NCBI GenBank assembly: GCA_964489215.1
Contig: CAZAYB010000021.1
Location: 1-22,250, forward strand
Origin: CAZAYB01 sp964489215
GTDB taxonomy: Bacteria; Planctomycetota; Phycisphaerae; Sedimentisphaerales; Anaerohalosphaeraceae
DNA length: 22,250 nucleotides
Reading direction: 5' to 3'
How positions within the stretch are numbered: position 1 is the stretch's first letter; each line of letters starts with the position of its first letter. Position numbers and translations under genes: made by a program. Below are positions 1-7,948 of this stretch, piece after piece. The notes beneath the pieces were generated by a model, which did no database searches, was not told where the DNA came from, and saw nothing but the letters and a program-made list of their open reading frames with translations.

Positions 1-422
1 CGGTGGACCGGCTCGGCAGATGGCAGATAAATAATGTAAAAATGCTCAGAACTGACGCCTCAGATTTTCTCGCTGAGTACATACCTGAAGAATCGGTGGA
101 TTGTTTTCATATTTATTTTCCAGACCCCTGGCCAAAAAAAAGACATCACAAACGCAGGCTGATTAACATTGAAAATACGGCAAATATAATCCGCTGTCTG
201 AAAAAGAACGGCAGATTGCAGCTGGCAACCGATCACGAAGACTACTTTGTCCAGATGACAGAAACTATCGAACATTTCATCCAACAGAGCCAGATAAAGC
301 AAACAGACTTTTTACCGCCCGCCTCGGCAAAACCCGGAGAAATAGTCGGCACTAATTACGAAAGAAAGTATCGAAAGCAGGGCAGAACCTTCAATCATAT
401 AGCAATTATTAAAACTGCCTGA
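1..422 (+). CDS. trmB: tRNA (guanine-N7-)-methyltransferase, C-terminal part
   Basis: This is the 3' part of a SAM-dependent enzyme that makes m7G46 in the variable loop of tRNAs. The gene enters from the left edge, so the GTG at position 3 is only an in-frame valine and the true start and SAM-binding N-terminus lie outside. The recognisable parts are the family signature FPDPWPKKRHHKRR, which contributes to tRNA and substrate binding, and the C-terminal block GTNYERKYRKQGRTFNH. About 139 residues are visible of the roughly 210-240 usual for the family. The gene faces a convergent chemotaxis receptor gene, and the hairpin at 463-495 separates them. Assignment is firm because the DPWPKK and GTxYE motifs are diagnostic. 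Confidence 0.95.
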   Translation, partial: VDRLGRWQINNVKMLRTDASDFLAEYIPEESVDCFHIYFPDPWPKKRHHKRRLINIENTANIIRCLKKNGRLQLATDHEDYFVQMTETIEHFIQQSQIKQTDFLPPASAKPGEIVGTNYERKYRKQGRTFNHIAIIKTA

Positions 423-454
423 GCTTTGCCTGTTTTATTTATAATTCAGCGCAA

Positions 455-495
455 AAATAAGACCGTCTCTGATGAAGCGGGATCATCAAAGACGG
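455..495 (-). terminator. Rho-independent terminator of the chemotaxis receptor gene
   Basis: A two-part stem pairs CCGTCT (463-468) with AGACGG (490-495) and, across a 2x2 internal loop, GATGA (471-475) with TCATC (483-487). Read on the minus strand, the stem is followed by a T-rich run (TCTTATTTTT), about 30 nt after the receptor stop codon at 527. On the plus strand no T-run follows, so it mainly serves the minus-strand gene, though it may also block read-through from trmB. Confidence 0.75.
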
Positions 496-526
496 CCTGA
501 AATCGGGAAAAACCAAAAACTTCTAT

Positions 527-3253
527 TTAAGATATATCTTCATTGGCCGGCTCGATTTTATTATCTTCTGCCTGGTGCCCTGATGGGCCTTTTGACTGTC
601 CATCAGCGATCTGGTGATATATCTTATCTGAAGAGCCGACCTTTGCGGTTTTGGCCGGTCTGCTTGTATAACTATTCCCTGCTGAGCCGGAACCGCCCAC
701 CAGTTCCACAAGTTCCTGAACAATTGTGTTCATCTGTTCTGCCTGGGCGTTGAGCTCTTCTGAAGCACTTGCGCTTTCTTCGGCATTGGCGGCATTTTGC
801 TGAGTAACCTTATCCATCTGTGAAACAGAAGTGTTGATCTGATCGACGCCCTGAGCCTGTTCACCGGCAGCAGAGGCGATTTCATTTACCAGCTCACCGG
901 CCTTGTTAATACCAGTAACGATTTCCTCAAGTGCCTTTGCTACCTGGCCTGCAATTTCAACTCCATTATTTGAGTTTTTGACAGATTCCTGTATCATTTC
1001 TGATGTGTTTTTGGCAGCCTCTGCCGAACGCATAGCAAGGTTGCGAACCTCTTCGGCAACTACTGCAAAGCCTTTGCCTGCCTCGCCTGCTCTTGCCGCC
1101 TCAACCGCTGCGTTAAGAGCCAGCAGATTCGTCTGGAACGCGATCTCATCAATAACCTTAATGATCTTTGCTGTCTCGTCACTTGATTTTTGTATGTCAT
1201 TGATAGCAGTGTCCATGCTCTTCATTGCCTCTTGACCCTGGTTGGCGGAATTGCGGGCATTAGTGGCAAGCTCATTGGCCTGCTGGGCATTATCAGCACT
1301 TGTCTTGGTCATCGAGGACATTTCCTCAAGACTGGAACTGGTTTCCTCCAGACCGGCAGCCTGTTCTGTAGCACCTTCTGCAAGCGACTGAGAAGCTGAT
1401 GAAACCTGGCTCGAAGCCGCGGCTACCTGTTCGGCACCTTCACGCAAACCTGCTATTATCCTGTTTACGGGCTTTACTATTGAACGTGTTATAATAAGTG
1501 CCAATGTAATTATGGCTGAAATGGAAATAACAGAAACTATTGACATCATCGTTACTATCGCATTTCTCGCCTCAAATGCCTCAGCTTTATCTATCTCGGC
1601 AAGTAATGCCCAGGTTGTATCGCCAACTTTTACAGGCGTGTATGCACTTAGAACATCGCTGCCGTTATAATCTTTGATAACCTTTGCATCAGTTTTACCG
1701 CTGAGGGCTTCCTGGCTTGCCTGGGTATCACAGCCGTTTTGATTAATCGTACCTGCAAAAGACGCCATTACGCTGTGGCCTTCAGGATCCAGATAGGAAT
1801 CACTTCTCATTCTCTTATCAGAACCTACAAGGTATGTTTCGCCGGTTTGGCCCATACCCGCTCTTTGCTGCATTATTCCGTTAATCGCGCCGAGAGAAAG
1901 CTGTAACGCAACAATCAGCTCAGTTTTACCATTTTTAACGACAGGCTCTGCGATAAAGGCCGCGGGGTCGCCGTCACTTGGGGCATAAGGCTCAAAATCC
2001 GCCAGGGCATAATTTTTTGTACCAAGCACGTTACGTACCAGCTTCCCGAGTCCGCTGTCAGAATATTTACCATTTACCATATTAGTATCATAATCAGCCT
2101 CTCGGCAAACAGTATAAAAAACATGTCCTCCAGGCGTTATAAGAAACAGATCATAGTATCCGTACATCTCTGTATACTTCGTGAAGAAATCCTTTTCCTC
2201 GCCTTCAACTTTAAGGGCAATCGCCTCTTCAAAATCCATTTTGGATACACATATCCAGTCCAGGCCCTCAAGCTTCAAAGGTGCAGCGACTACCATGACC
2301 TGTTTTCCGGAGCTGTCTGTAAAAATATCCTGGACTTCCTGCCCGGCTAAAGCGTGTTCAATATACTCAGGGCAATCTATTGAGTAACCTATAGTATATT
2401 TTCCGTCGCCCATTGTGAGCATGGTGCTTCTGAATGATTTTTTCCCATCATTCTGACCGAAAAGGTAAGTCTCACCGCTCTTTCCCATACCTTCTCTTTT
2501 TTGAACGATAGCATTTACCGGGTCTGTGGGAAGCTGTAAAGCTACAACACCGACCAGCTCATTATTATATCTTACCGGTGCACCGATGAACGCCGCATGA
2601 ATACCGCCGCTGGGCTCGTAAGGACGAAAGTCCGCAATCGATGCTTTTTTTAATGAGTTAGTGAAACAATCATACAAGGAACTATCTGGAATATCTTTTT
2701 TTACGTTCTGACCAAGATCGGACTCCTGGCAAGTTGTGTAAACTATATCACCATTCTCAGCTATAAGGAAAAGGTCGTAATAACCGTATTCCTCCTGATA
2801 AGTTGTCAGCCATGGGCCGAAAGTTCTTTCAGAATTTTTCCATTGAGTACCGCCAGTTCCGTTTTCATCCTGAAATGCTCCGGTAAAATTCTGAAGCGCT
2901 TCAGCCACAAAATTGTTTTTGCTTAAAACACTTATGTCGCCAAAACGTTCTGAAAAATAATTTTCAATCTGAGATTTTTTAAGCTGCTGGACAGCTCCAA
3001 GCTTATCAAATGCGTTTTGGCGCAAGGCAGCGACATTCTCTACCAGTACACCAAGATCGCCGCGTCTTTCCTCAAAAAAATTCTCGATCTGAGTTTTCTT
3101 TATATCCCGCATTCCTATAAGCTGATTATAGCTTTGCTTTTCCAGTGCACTGCTGGATTTTTTCAAAGATATCAGACCTATTAAAGTTGCAGGTACAACA
3201 CCAACAGCCAGAAAAGATACAAGCAGCTTTGTTGACAGTTTCATTTTCTTCAT
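527..3253 (-). CDS. methyl-accepting chemotaxis protein with duplicated Cache-like sensor region
   Basis: A transmembrane chemoreceptor that would signal through CheW/CheA. The ATG at 3253 is chosen because GGGAG lies 8 nt upstream; the longer frame from a TTG at 3268 would translate through that ribosome site. Product is 908 aa. Visible parts: a membrane helix near 9-30; a repeated amphipathic helix (QIENFFEERRGDLGVL, then QIENYFSERFGDISVL about 40 residues on); two copies of a periplasmic sensor module, each with GYYDLFLI (near 157 and 365) and GMGxxGETYL (near 256 and 466); a second membrane helix near 566-589; a poorly defined HAMP-like linker; and the signalling hairpin near 700-750 (DEIAFQTNLLALNAAVEAARAGEAGKGFAVVAEEVRNLA). 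No CheR-tethering pentapeptide closes the protein. Ligand unknown. No che gene adjoins it, but a sensory regulator lies upstream on the same strand. Confidence 0.95.
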   Translation of the reverse strand: MKKMKLSTKLLVSFLAVGVVPATLIGLISLKKSSSALEKQSYNQLIGMRDIKKTQIENFFEERRGDLGVLVENVAALRQNAFDKLGAVQQLKKSQIENYFSERFGDISVLSKNNFVAEALQNFTGAFQDENGTGGTQWKNSERTFGPWLTTYQEEYGYYDLFLIAENGDIVYTTCQESDLGQNVKKDIPDSSLYDCFTNSLKKASIADFRPYEPSGGIHAAFIGAPVRYNNELVGVVALQLPTDPVNAIVQKREGMGKSGETYLFGQNDGKKSFRSTMLTMGDGKYTIGYSIDCPEYIEHALAGQEVQDIFTDSSGKQVMVVAAPLKLEGLDWICVSKMDFEEAIALKVEGEEKDFFTKYTEMYGYYDLFLITPGGHVFYTVCREADYDTNMVNGKYSDSGLGKLVRNVLGTKNYALADFEPYAPSDGDPAAFIAEPVVKNGKTELIVALQLSLGAINGIMQQRAGMGQTGETYLVGSDKRMRSDSYLDPEGHSVMASFAGTINQNGCDTQASQEALSGKTDAKVIKDYNGSDVLSAYTPVKVGDTTWALLAEIDKAEAFEARNAIVTMMSIVSVISISAIITLALIITRSIVKPVNRIIAGLREGAEQVAAASSQVSSASQSLAEGATEQAAGLEETSSSLEEMSSMTKTSADNAQQANELATNARNSANQGQEAMKSMDTAINDIQKSSDETAKIIKVIDEIAFQTNLLALNAAVEAARAGEAGKGFAVVAEEVRNLAMRSAEAAKNTSEMIQESVKNSNNGVEIAGQVAKALEEIVTGINKAGELVNEIASAAGEQAQGVDQINTSVSQMDKVTQQNAANAEESASASEELNAQAEQMNTIVQELVELVGGSGSAGNSYTSRPAKTAKVGSSDKIYHQIADGQSKGPSGHQAEDNKIEPANEDIS

Positions 3254-3372
3254 CTTAAATGCTCCCAAAATAATTTCATGAATACCAATTAATGAACATA
3301 GAAACTGAGCTGTTCATTACTCCAGAAAATTGCTCGACTGGATATTGTCTGGTATCTATGGGGGTTTACCCT

Positions 3373-3403
3373 ACCGGATTAAGATATTTACCTCAGGTCC
3401 GGT
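3373..3403. repeat. inverted repeat ACCGGA/TCCGGT between regulator and receptor genes
   Basis: ACCGGA (3373-3378) and TCCGGT (3398-3403) are perfect 6-bp inverted copies 19 nt apart. They are flanked by outward TTTACC and GGTAAA-like bases. The pair lies 120-150 bp upstream of the chemoreceptor start and after the PAS-LuxR stop. It could be an operator or an RNA stem in the receptor leader. No T-run follows on either strand, so it is not a convincing terminator. Confidence 0.4.
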
Positions 3404-3444
3404 AAAAGTGGGGTTAGATGCTAATATGAGAGATTCAAGTAATC

Positions 3445-3460
3445 GCTTTTTTTTAAAAGC
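3445..3460. repeat. AT-rich hairpin after the PAS-LuxR gene
   Basis: GCTTTT (3445-3450) and AAAAGC (3455-3460) form a perfect stem with a TTTT loop on the plus strand, immediately after the minus-strand stop codon at 3463. It could help end the regulator transcript, but on the minus strand it has no following T-run, so a terminator role is uncertain. Confidence 0.35.
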
Positions 3461-3462
3461 TG

Positions 3463-4473
3463 TCAGGTTTTCTGCATTAAAGTATGATATCGGACCAGTT
3501 TTGCAACCGAATCGGTTTTCAATTTGGTCATTATGTTTGAGCGGTGTTTTTCCACGGTTTTAACGGTTATCCCCAGCTCAGCGGCTATCTGCTTACTTAG
3601 CTTGCCATTTATCACCTTTTCCAAAACCTCGAACTCCCTTCCACTGAGATTTTCCATACGGTCAGCAAAAAGAGCCATATTAATCTCGTCCTGCCTTCTT
3701 TTCTGTTCAGCTCTTTTTCTTTCTGTAATATCCCTGATAATGGCACAGGCCCCTGCCGGCTTGCCGTTACGGTCAGTAACAGGAGAAGAAGTCACAGAAA
3801 CGTTTATTCTTTTGCCGTCCCTGGTGATGTGTATTGCCTCATAATCATTGAAACTACCACCCTTGTTTATAACTTCCAGAATGTCCTCAAGCTCTTTTTT
3901 ATGGTCATCAGCTCTTAAAACCGATACATTTTTTCCAATCATTTCATTTTCATGGTAACCGTACATATCGCAGGCCGAGTTGTTCCAGCTTTGAATGTTT
4001 CCCTCCATGTCCGTACTTATAATCGCATCAGCGGTCGATTGAACAATCGCGGCCAAACGTGAGTTTTTATCTTCGAGCTTTCCAAAGTTGGTAATATCCC
4101 TGCATGAATAGAGCACAGAAACTCCTGCGATCGAAACTTTTTTGATGTTTACAATCAGCAGATGCCTAAAACCGGATTTGTCCCTGATTTTACATTCAAC
4201 ATTATTTATCTCGCCTTCATTTTGCAGATATTCATAATCGCAAAGGTCCCGCCCGAAAAGATTGGCGACAGTTTCCTTTTGAGCGACTTCATCTGGACCG
4301 TATCCGAAAATAATTGCAACATTTGGACATATAAACTTAAACCGCCCCTTTTCGTCAGTCATAAAAACCGTATCAGAAATATTGGTCAGAACCAGCCTGT
4401 AAAGCTCTTTGGTCTGCTCTTGCTCATCACAAGCAGCCTGCCTGCCCCTGGTTAAGTCGATTGTATCTGCCAT
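3463..4473 (-). CDS. PAS-PAS-LuxR one-component transcriptional regulator
   Basis: A 336-aa cytoplasmic protein with no membrane segment. Two PAS domains (about 23-130 and 135-255) are followed by a LuxR/GerE helix-turn-helix near 274-330 (LSGREFEVLEKVINGKLSKQIAAELGITVKTVEKHRSNIMTKL). The second PAS ends in the usual DITERKRAE linker, which often joins PAS to a histidine kinase; here it joins a DNA-binding domain directly. There is no receiver domain, kinase or phospho-acceptor aspartate module, so it probably senses a small molecule, redox state or cofactor and binds DNA itself. The ATG at 4473 has only a weak upstream purine stretch. The downstream same-strand chemoreceptor at 527-3253 is a possible target, but 209 bp separate them, so separate promoters are likely. 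Ligand and targets unknown. Confidence 0.9.
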   Translation of the reverse strand: MADTIDLTRGRQAACDEQEQTKELYRLVLTNISDTVFMTDEKGRFKFICPNVAIIFGYGPDEVAQKETVANLFGRDLCDYEYLQNEGEINNVECKIRDKSGFRHLLIVNIKKVSIAGVSVLYSCRDITNFGKLEDKNSRLAAIVQSTADAIISTDMEGNIQSWNNSACDMYGYHENEMIGKNVSVLRADDHKKELEDILEVINKGGSFNDYEAIHITRDGKRINVSVTSSPVTDRNGKPAGACAIIRDITERKRAEQKRRQDEINMALFADRMENLSGREFEVLEKVINGKLSKQIAAELGITVKTVEKHRSNIMTKLKTDSVAKLVRYHTLMQKT

Positions 4474-4600
4474 TTAACGTAAAGCCTTATTATGAGATGA
4501 AATCGTCAAAAACAACAAAACAAAAACATTACAGCCTTACATCTTTTATCGGAAGAGCCCTTAAAAAACTTGAACCTCGGCGAAAACTGCCCTGAAAAGG

Positions 4601-5743
4601 TCAGTAAATCCTGTACTCCAGCAGTCTGCAGTCAACACTGGCGTTTCTAAAGGGAATCTTCCGGGAAGCTTTGAGCCTTATATTCTGAGTAAGTGATTTA
4701 TTGCCAGAAAAAATATAAGCGGTTTTCCCCTTGCAGCAGTTTTTAAGAAAATCACCCAGTCTCCTGTAAGTCTCCTCCAGCTTTGTGGTATCGCCAAGCC
4801 TTAACCCATATTCGGGATTTATTATAATAATGCCCGGACCGGAAGGCATTTGTGTTTGCTCAAAATCGCATGTATCGAATTTTATAACCTGCTCGAGCCC
4901 TGCGGTCCTTGCATTTTGAACAGCAGATCTTACCGCCTCCGGGTCAATATCCGTTGCGATAACAGGCATTTTCGGCGCCGATTTGTCGATTTGCTTCCTG
5001 GCCTGTGAACGTATGTTTTGCCATTGGTCATCATCGAATAATTTTGTATGTTTAAATCCGAAGTCGGGCCTTAAAATAGCGGCTGGCTTCTTTTGTGCAA
5101 TAAGACCCGCCTCTATGGCAAGAGTTCCCGAACCGCACATTGGAAGTATAAGCGTTTCATTTCCTGTATAGCCTGCGGCATAAAGAATTCCCGCTGCCAG
5201 CGTTTCCCGCAAAGGCGCCTTATGGGGCATTTTCCTGTATCCCCTGTCAGAGAGCTTCCGGCCTGACGTGTTAAGGTAAAGCCAGGCTCTGTCCCGGTGC
5301 CAGTACAGATTTATCACAACCGCTGAACGATCACTGGATGAATCAGGACGATCAGAAACTTTTCTGCTTATGCGGTCCACTACAGCGTCCTTGGTCTTGA
5401 CACTTGCAAACATCGAATTGTCGACCGACCAGGTATCAACGGTGGAAACTACGGTAAGTTTTTCTGCGGGGTCAATTATATTTTCCCACGGCACCTGGAC
5501 GGTTTGTTTATAAAGCGCAGAAGGTGAACCGCATCGAAACTGCCTTAACAGATAAAGCACACAGTAAGCTGTACGCAGTTTCAGATTAAGTTCCATACAA
5601 TCTGCAAAAGAACCTCTGGTTATTATCCCTCCCGGATGGGTGTCCTTCACAGGATAACCAATCGCCCTGAGCTCATCGGCCAGGTATCCGGGCAGATGCG
5701 GGGCACATGTTATCATTATATCTCTTTTTTCATCAGTATTCAT
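4601..5743 (-). CDS. THUMP-domain class I SAM-dependent RNA methyltransferase (RlmL N-terminal/YcbY-like)
   Basis: A 380-aa member of the family that methylates guanine N2 in rRNA or tRNA (the E. coli relative, RlmL, modifies 23S rRNA). It has an N-terminal CAPHLPGYLADELRAIG block, a THUMP-type RNA-binding region about 60-165, the HKAPLRETLAAGIL linker, then a Rossmann methyltransferase with a glycine loop PMCGSGTLAIEAGLIA near 201-216 and a catalytic-type motif NPEYGLRLG near 309-317. Two positions differ from the usual forms: DPMCGSGT reads LPMCGSGT and NPPYG reads NPEYG. The ATG at 5743 lacks a clear ribosome site. A second in-frame ATG at residue 10 begins just before the conserved block and may be the true start. 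It is divergent from the MFS transporter gene. The exact nucleotide modified cannot be predicted. Confidence 0.85.
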   Translation of the reverse strand: MNTDEKRDIMITCAPHLPGYLADELRAIGYPVKDTHPGGIITRGSFADCMELNLKLRTAYCVLYLLRQFRCGSPSALYKQTVQVPWENIIDPAEKLTVVSTVDTWSVDNSMFASVKTKDAVVDRISRKVSDRPDSSSDRSAVVINLYWHRDRAWLYLNTSGRKLSDRGYRKMPHKAPLRETLAAGILYAAGYTGNETLILPMCGSGTLAIEAGLIAQKKPAAILRPDFGFKHTKLFDDDQWQNIRSQARKQIDKSAPKMPVIATDIDPEAVRSAVQNARTAGLEQVIKFDTCDFEQTQMPSGPGIIIINPEYGLRLGDTTKLEETYRRLGDFLKNCCKGKTAYIFSGNKSLTQNIRLKASRKIPFRNASVDCRLLEYRIY

Positions 5744-5852
5744 GTATGCAATTTAATAACAAACATGTAATAATGAAAGAATTATTCTGGTAAACTTAAA
5801 ATATGCCCTTATTATAATACTCTTTTCAGAAACAAAGCCGTTTAACGGTTTT

Positions 5853-7151
5853 TTGATAATCTTAACGGGCGCAGAGGGTGCTGTCATAAATAAAATTAAA
5901 ATATACGATCATTCTGTTTATATTTGCATAAGCGCTTTCTTCATGGCGTTCGGACTGGGCTCGATAGCGACCGCCTTGCCTTTTGTGGTAAGTTTCATGG
6001 GAGGCACCGAATGGGTCGTAGGCGTATGCGCAGGGGCAAACTGGATTGCCTATCTGACTGGACTGACACTGGCGGTGCGTTTACTGCCTAAATTGAATGA
6101 CAGAAAAACAGCTATTGCAGGATGCTCGGGAATGCTGATGGCAAGCATAGGTATGTGGCTGATTGTAAAAGAATACCAGCAAGGCTGTTCATACTGTAAT
6201 ATCCCGGCACTGACAGCTTTTCTTATGATAAGCGGAGGTTCAATGGCAATATTCTGGCCGCCTCTGATGGCATGGGTATCCCATGGAAAGGACGGAATAA
6301 ACCTTAACAAAAGACTGGGCCACTATAACCTAAGCTGGACGCTCGGCCTTACAATCAGCCCATTTGCAATAGGCTATATGCTCGAAAAATCAATCACTGT
6401 AAGCATGGCATCCATAATGTTTATGATGACAATCGCTTTTGCAGGTGTGATAACTGCTTATTTTGCGGACTCTACAAAACTTAAACCGCAAAAAATAGAC
6501 GAACTGACCGGAGCCCAACAGCACCATATAAAAAGAACATTGCCTAAATTCAGGATTATCGCAAGACTGGGGCTTCTGGGAATATTCATTTGCATGGCAG
6601 TTTTGAGGACACAATTTGCCCTGCTCTTCAAAAAGGAGCTTGGGTTTACCGAAAGCGATTATGGTTTGATTATAACGATATTATTCATCAGTGTAGGACT
6701 TACCTTCTTCAAACTCAGCAGAACCGATAAATGGCACTACAGGATAAGCTTTCTGGCAATTGCACAGATAATAATAATTGTAACCATGCTGCTTATCATG
6801 GCAGGGGTTAAAATACGTGCAGGACTTTGGTTCTATTCGGTACCAGCGATAATTTTCGGCATATCACATTCAGCTGTTTTTCTTTCGCACCAGTACTATT
6901 CACTTTGCGGTGCAAAAAACCGCTCAAGACAAATGGCAATACATGAAATGGTTCTAAGTTCAGGAAATCTTTGCGGCAGCGTGGCAGCAGGTCAGACTGC
7001 GGCGTTTTTCGGGCTAAAATACGCACCCTATATGATGGGAATAGCTGCGGTTTTAATAATAAGCGCCGCTCAAGCCGTAACGTGGATACTGGTCAAAAAA
7101 AGAAAAAATGACCCATTCGGTACATTTAACCGTGAAATAATAAAAGGATAA
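5853..7151 (+). CDS. major facilitator superfamily transporter
   Basis: An inner-membrane permease of about 432 aa with roughly twelve hydrophobic segments and a long hydrophilic loop near the middle (about 205-230), as in MFS proteins. I do not recognise the subfamily, so the substrate is unknown. The N-terminus is unclear. TTG at 5853 gives the full frame but has no ribosome site before it. GAGG at 5874-5877 sits 8 nt before an ATA codon at 5886, and the first in-frame ATG falls inside the first membrane helix. A TATAAT at 5813-5818 may be the -10 element; its -35 is poor. The stop is 2 bp from the next gene, a metallopeptidase, with which it probably forms an operon. Confidence 0.85.
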   Translation: MIILTGAEGAVINKIKIYDHSVYICISAFFMAFGLGSIATALPFVVSFMGGTEWVVGVCAGANWIAYLTGLTLAVRLLPKLNDRKTAIAGCSGMLMASIGMWLIVKEYQQGCSYCNIPALTAFLMISGGSMAIFWPPLMAWVSHGKDGINLNKRLGHYNLSWTLGLTISPFAIGYMLEKSITVSMASIMFMMTIAFAGVITAYFADSTKLKPQKIDELTGAQQHHIKRTLPKFRIIARLGLLGIFICMAVLRTQFALLFKKELGFTESDYGLIITILFISVGLTFFKLSRTDKWHYRISFLAIAQIIIIVTMLLIMAGVKIRAGLWFYSVPAIIFGISHSAVFLSHQYYSLCGAKNRSRQMAIHEMVLSSGNLCGSVAAGQTAAFFGLKYAPYMMGIAAVLIISAAQAVTWILVKKRKNDPFGTFNREIIKG

Positions 7152-7153
7152 TA

Positions 7154-7723
7154 TTGGAAAAACGTAAAATATACAATATTGAACAAATAGGTGATGTTAT
7201 AGTCGCCCGTCACAGCAATGCAAAAAGATACCGCATAAGCGTAAGACCATTTAAGCCTGTAAGGGTAACCGTTCCGCGGTGGGGGTCATTTAAGGCTGGG
7301 TTTAGATTCGCGATTGAACGCCGGGGCTGGATAAAAAAATCTTTGCGAGAAATGAAAGAGGTCGAAAAAGAACAAAGGATGCAGCAAAACATGATTCCTA
7401 TGGTGGATGCCGAAGAAGCAAAAATTTTGCTGAAAAAAAGGCTAAACGAACTTGCACAACAATTCGGCTTTGAATATCGAAGAATATTCATACGCAACCA
7501 GAAAAGCAGATGGGGAAGCTGTTCGCATGTAAACAACATCAATTTGAATATCAACCTGGCAAGACTTGAACCGGAACTTATGGACTATGTAATACTTCAT
7601 GAGCTGGTCCACACGAAAGTAAAAAGTCACGGCAAAAGATTCTGGCAGATGATGGAAAAACGCATGCCGGGCGCAAAGGAGCTTGACAGAAAACTCAAAA
7701 AGTACCATCTCAGTGTTGATTGA
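7154..7723 (+). CDS. YgjP-type zinc metallopeptidase (M48/SprT-like, DUF45)
   Basis: A 189-aa soluble protein of the YgjP/WLM group. The conserved QKSRWGSCS block is near 116-124. The zinc motif HELVH (149-153) is followed by a third candidate ligand, His159, in SHGKRFWQMM, matching the family pattern HExxHxxxxxHxxxFW. Translation starts at TTG 7154: AAAAGGA at 7142-7148 lies 5 nt upstream, inside the end of the transporter gene, so the two are probably translationally coupled. YgjP proteins are metal-dependent hydrolases of poorly defined role; some bacteria encode them beside restriction or DNA-repair genes, but nothing here shows the substrate. Identification of the fold is strong, function is not. 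Confidence 0.88.
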   Translation: MEKRKIYNIEQIGDVIVARHSNAKRYRISVRPFKPVRVTVPRWGSFKAGFRFAIERRGWIKKSLREMKEVEKEQRMQQNMIPMVDAEEAKILLKKRLNELAQQFGFEYRRIFIRNQKSRWGSCSHVNNINLNINLARLEPELMDYVILHELVHTKVKSHGKRFWQMMEKRMPGAKELDRKLKKYHLSVD

Positions 7724-7824
7724 AAGCTGGTATTTTAAAAGTAACGAAAATAACAATTATATGGACCAGGCAAAGAAAACCTGTCATAAATTGGTTTTTT
7801 AGCCTTTGATAACCGCAAAATTCT

Positions 7825-7853
7825 TTGACATTAACAGCCTGCAAGTATATAAT
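7825..7853 (+). promoter_or_regulatory. consensus sigma-70 promoter of the aspartate kinase gene
   Basis: TTGACA at 7825-7830 and TATAAT at 7848-7853, both exact consensus hexamers, are separated by the optimal 17 bp. Transcription should start near 7860, giving a leader of about 90 nt before the ATG at 7949. That is too short for a typical lysine riboswitch. Confidence 0.85.
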
Positions 7854-7888
7854 CCGGTACTTTATTTAAGCAGTCATGACTATACGCA

Positions 7889-7943
7889 GGCTTTGAAGCC
7901 CTGTCTTTGAACATGTAAACCTATACAAGAAAGGTATTTACCT
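7889..7943 (+). promoter_or_regulatory. two small stem-loops in the aspartate kinase leader
   Basis: GGCTT (7889-7893) pairs with AAGCC (7896-7900), and AGGTA (7932-7936) pairs with TACCT (7939-7943). The second inverted repeat overlaps the only ribosome-site-like bases (AAGG, 7931-7934) and ends 5 nt before the start codon, so it could limit translation or be a protein site. Both stems are short and may be chance. Confidence 0.3.
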
Positions 7944-7948
7944 AAAAC

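Noticed and set aside
903..1235. 110-codon plus-strand open frame opposite the chemoreceptor
   Set aside because: Mirror of the highly conserved signalling domain on the minus strand; no motif and no ribosome site.
7776..7800. AAAACC...GGTTTTTT hairpin after the YgjP-type gene as a terminator
   Set aside because: Stem is only A/T plus two G-C pairs with an 11-nt loop; too weak to call, though it lies in the expected place.
7757..7948. Lysine riboswitch before lysC
   Set aside because: The promoter leaves only about 90 nt of leader and none of the multi-helix core of the class is visible.
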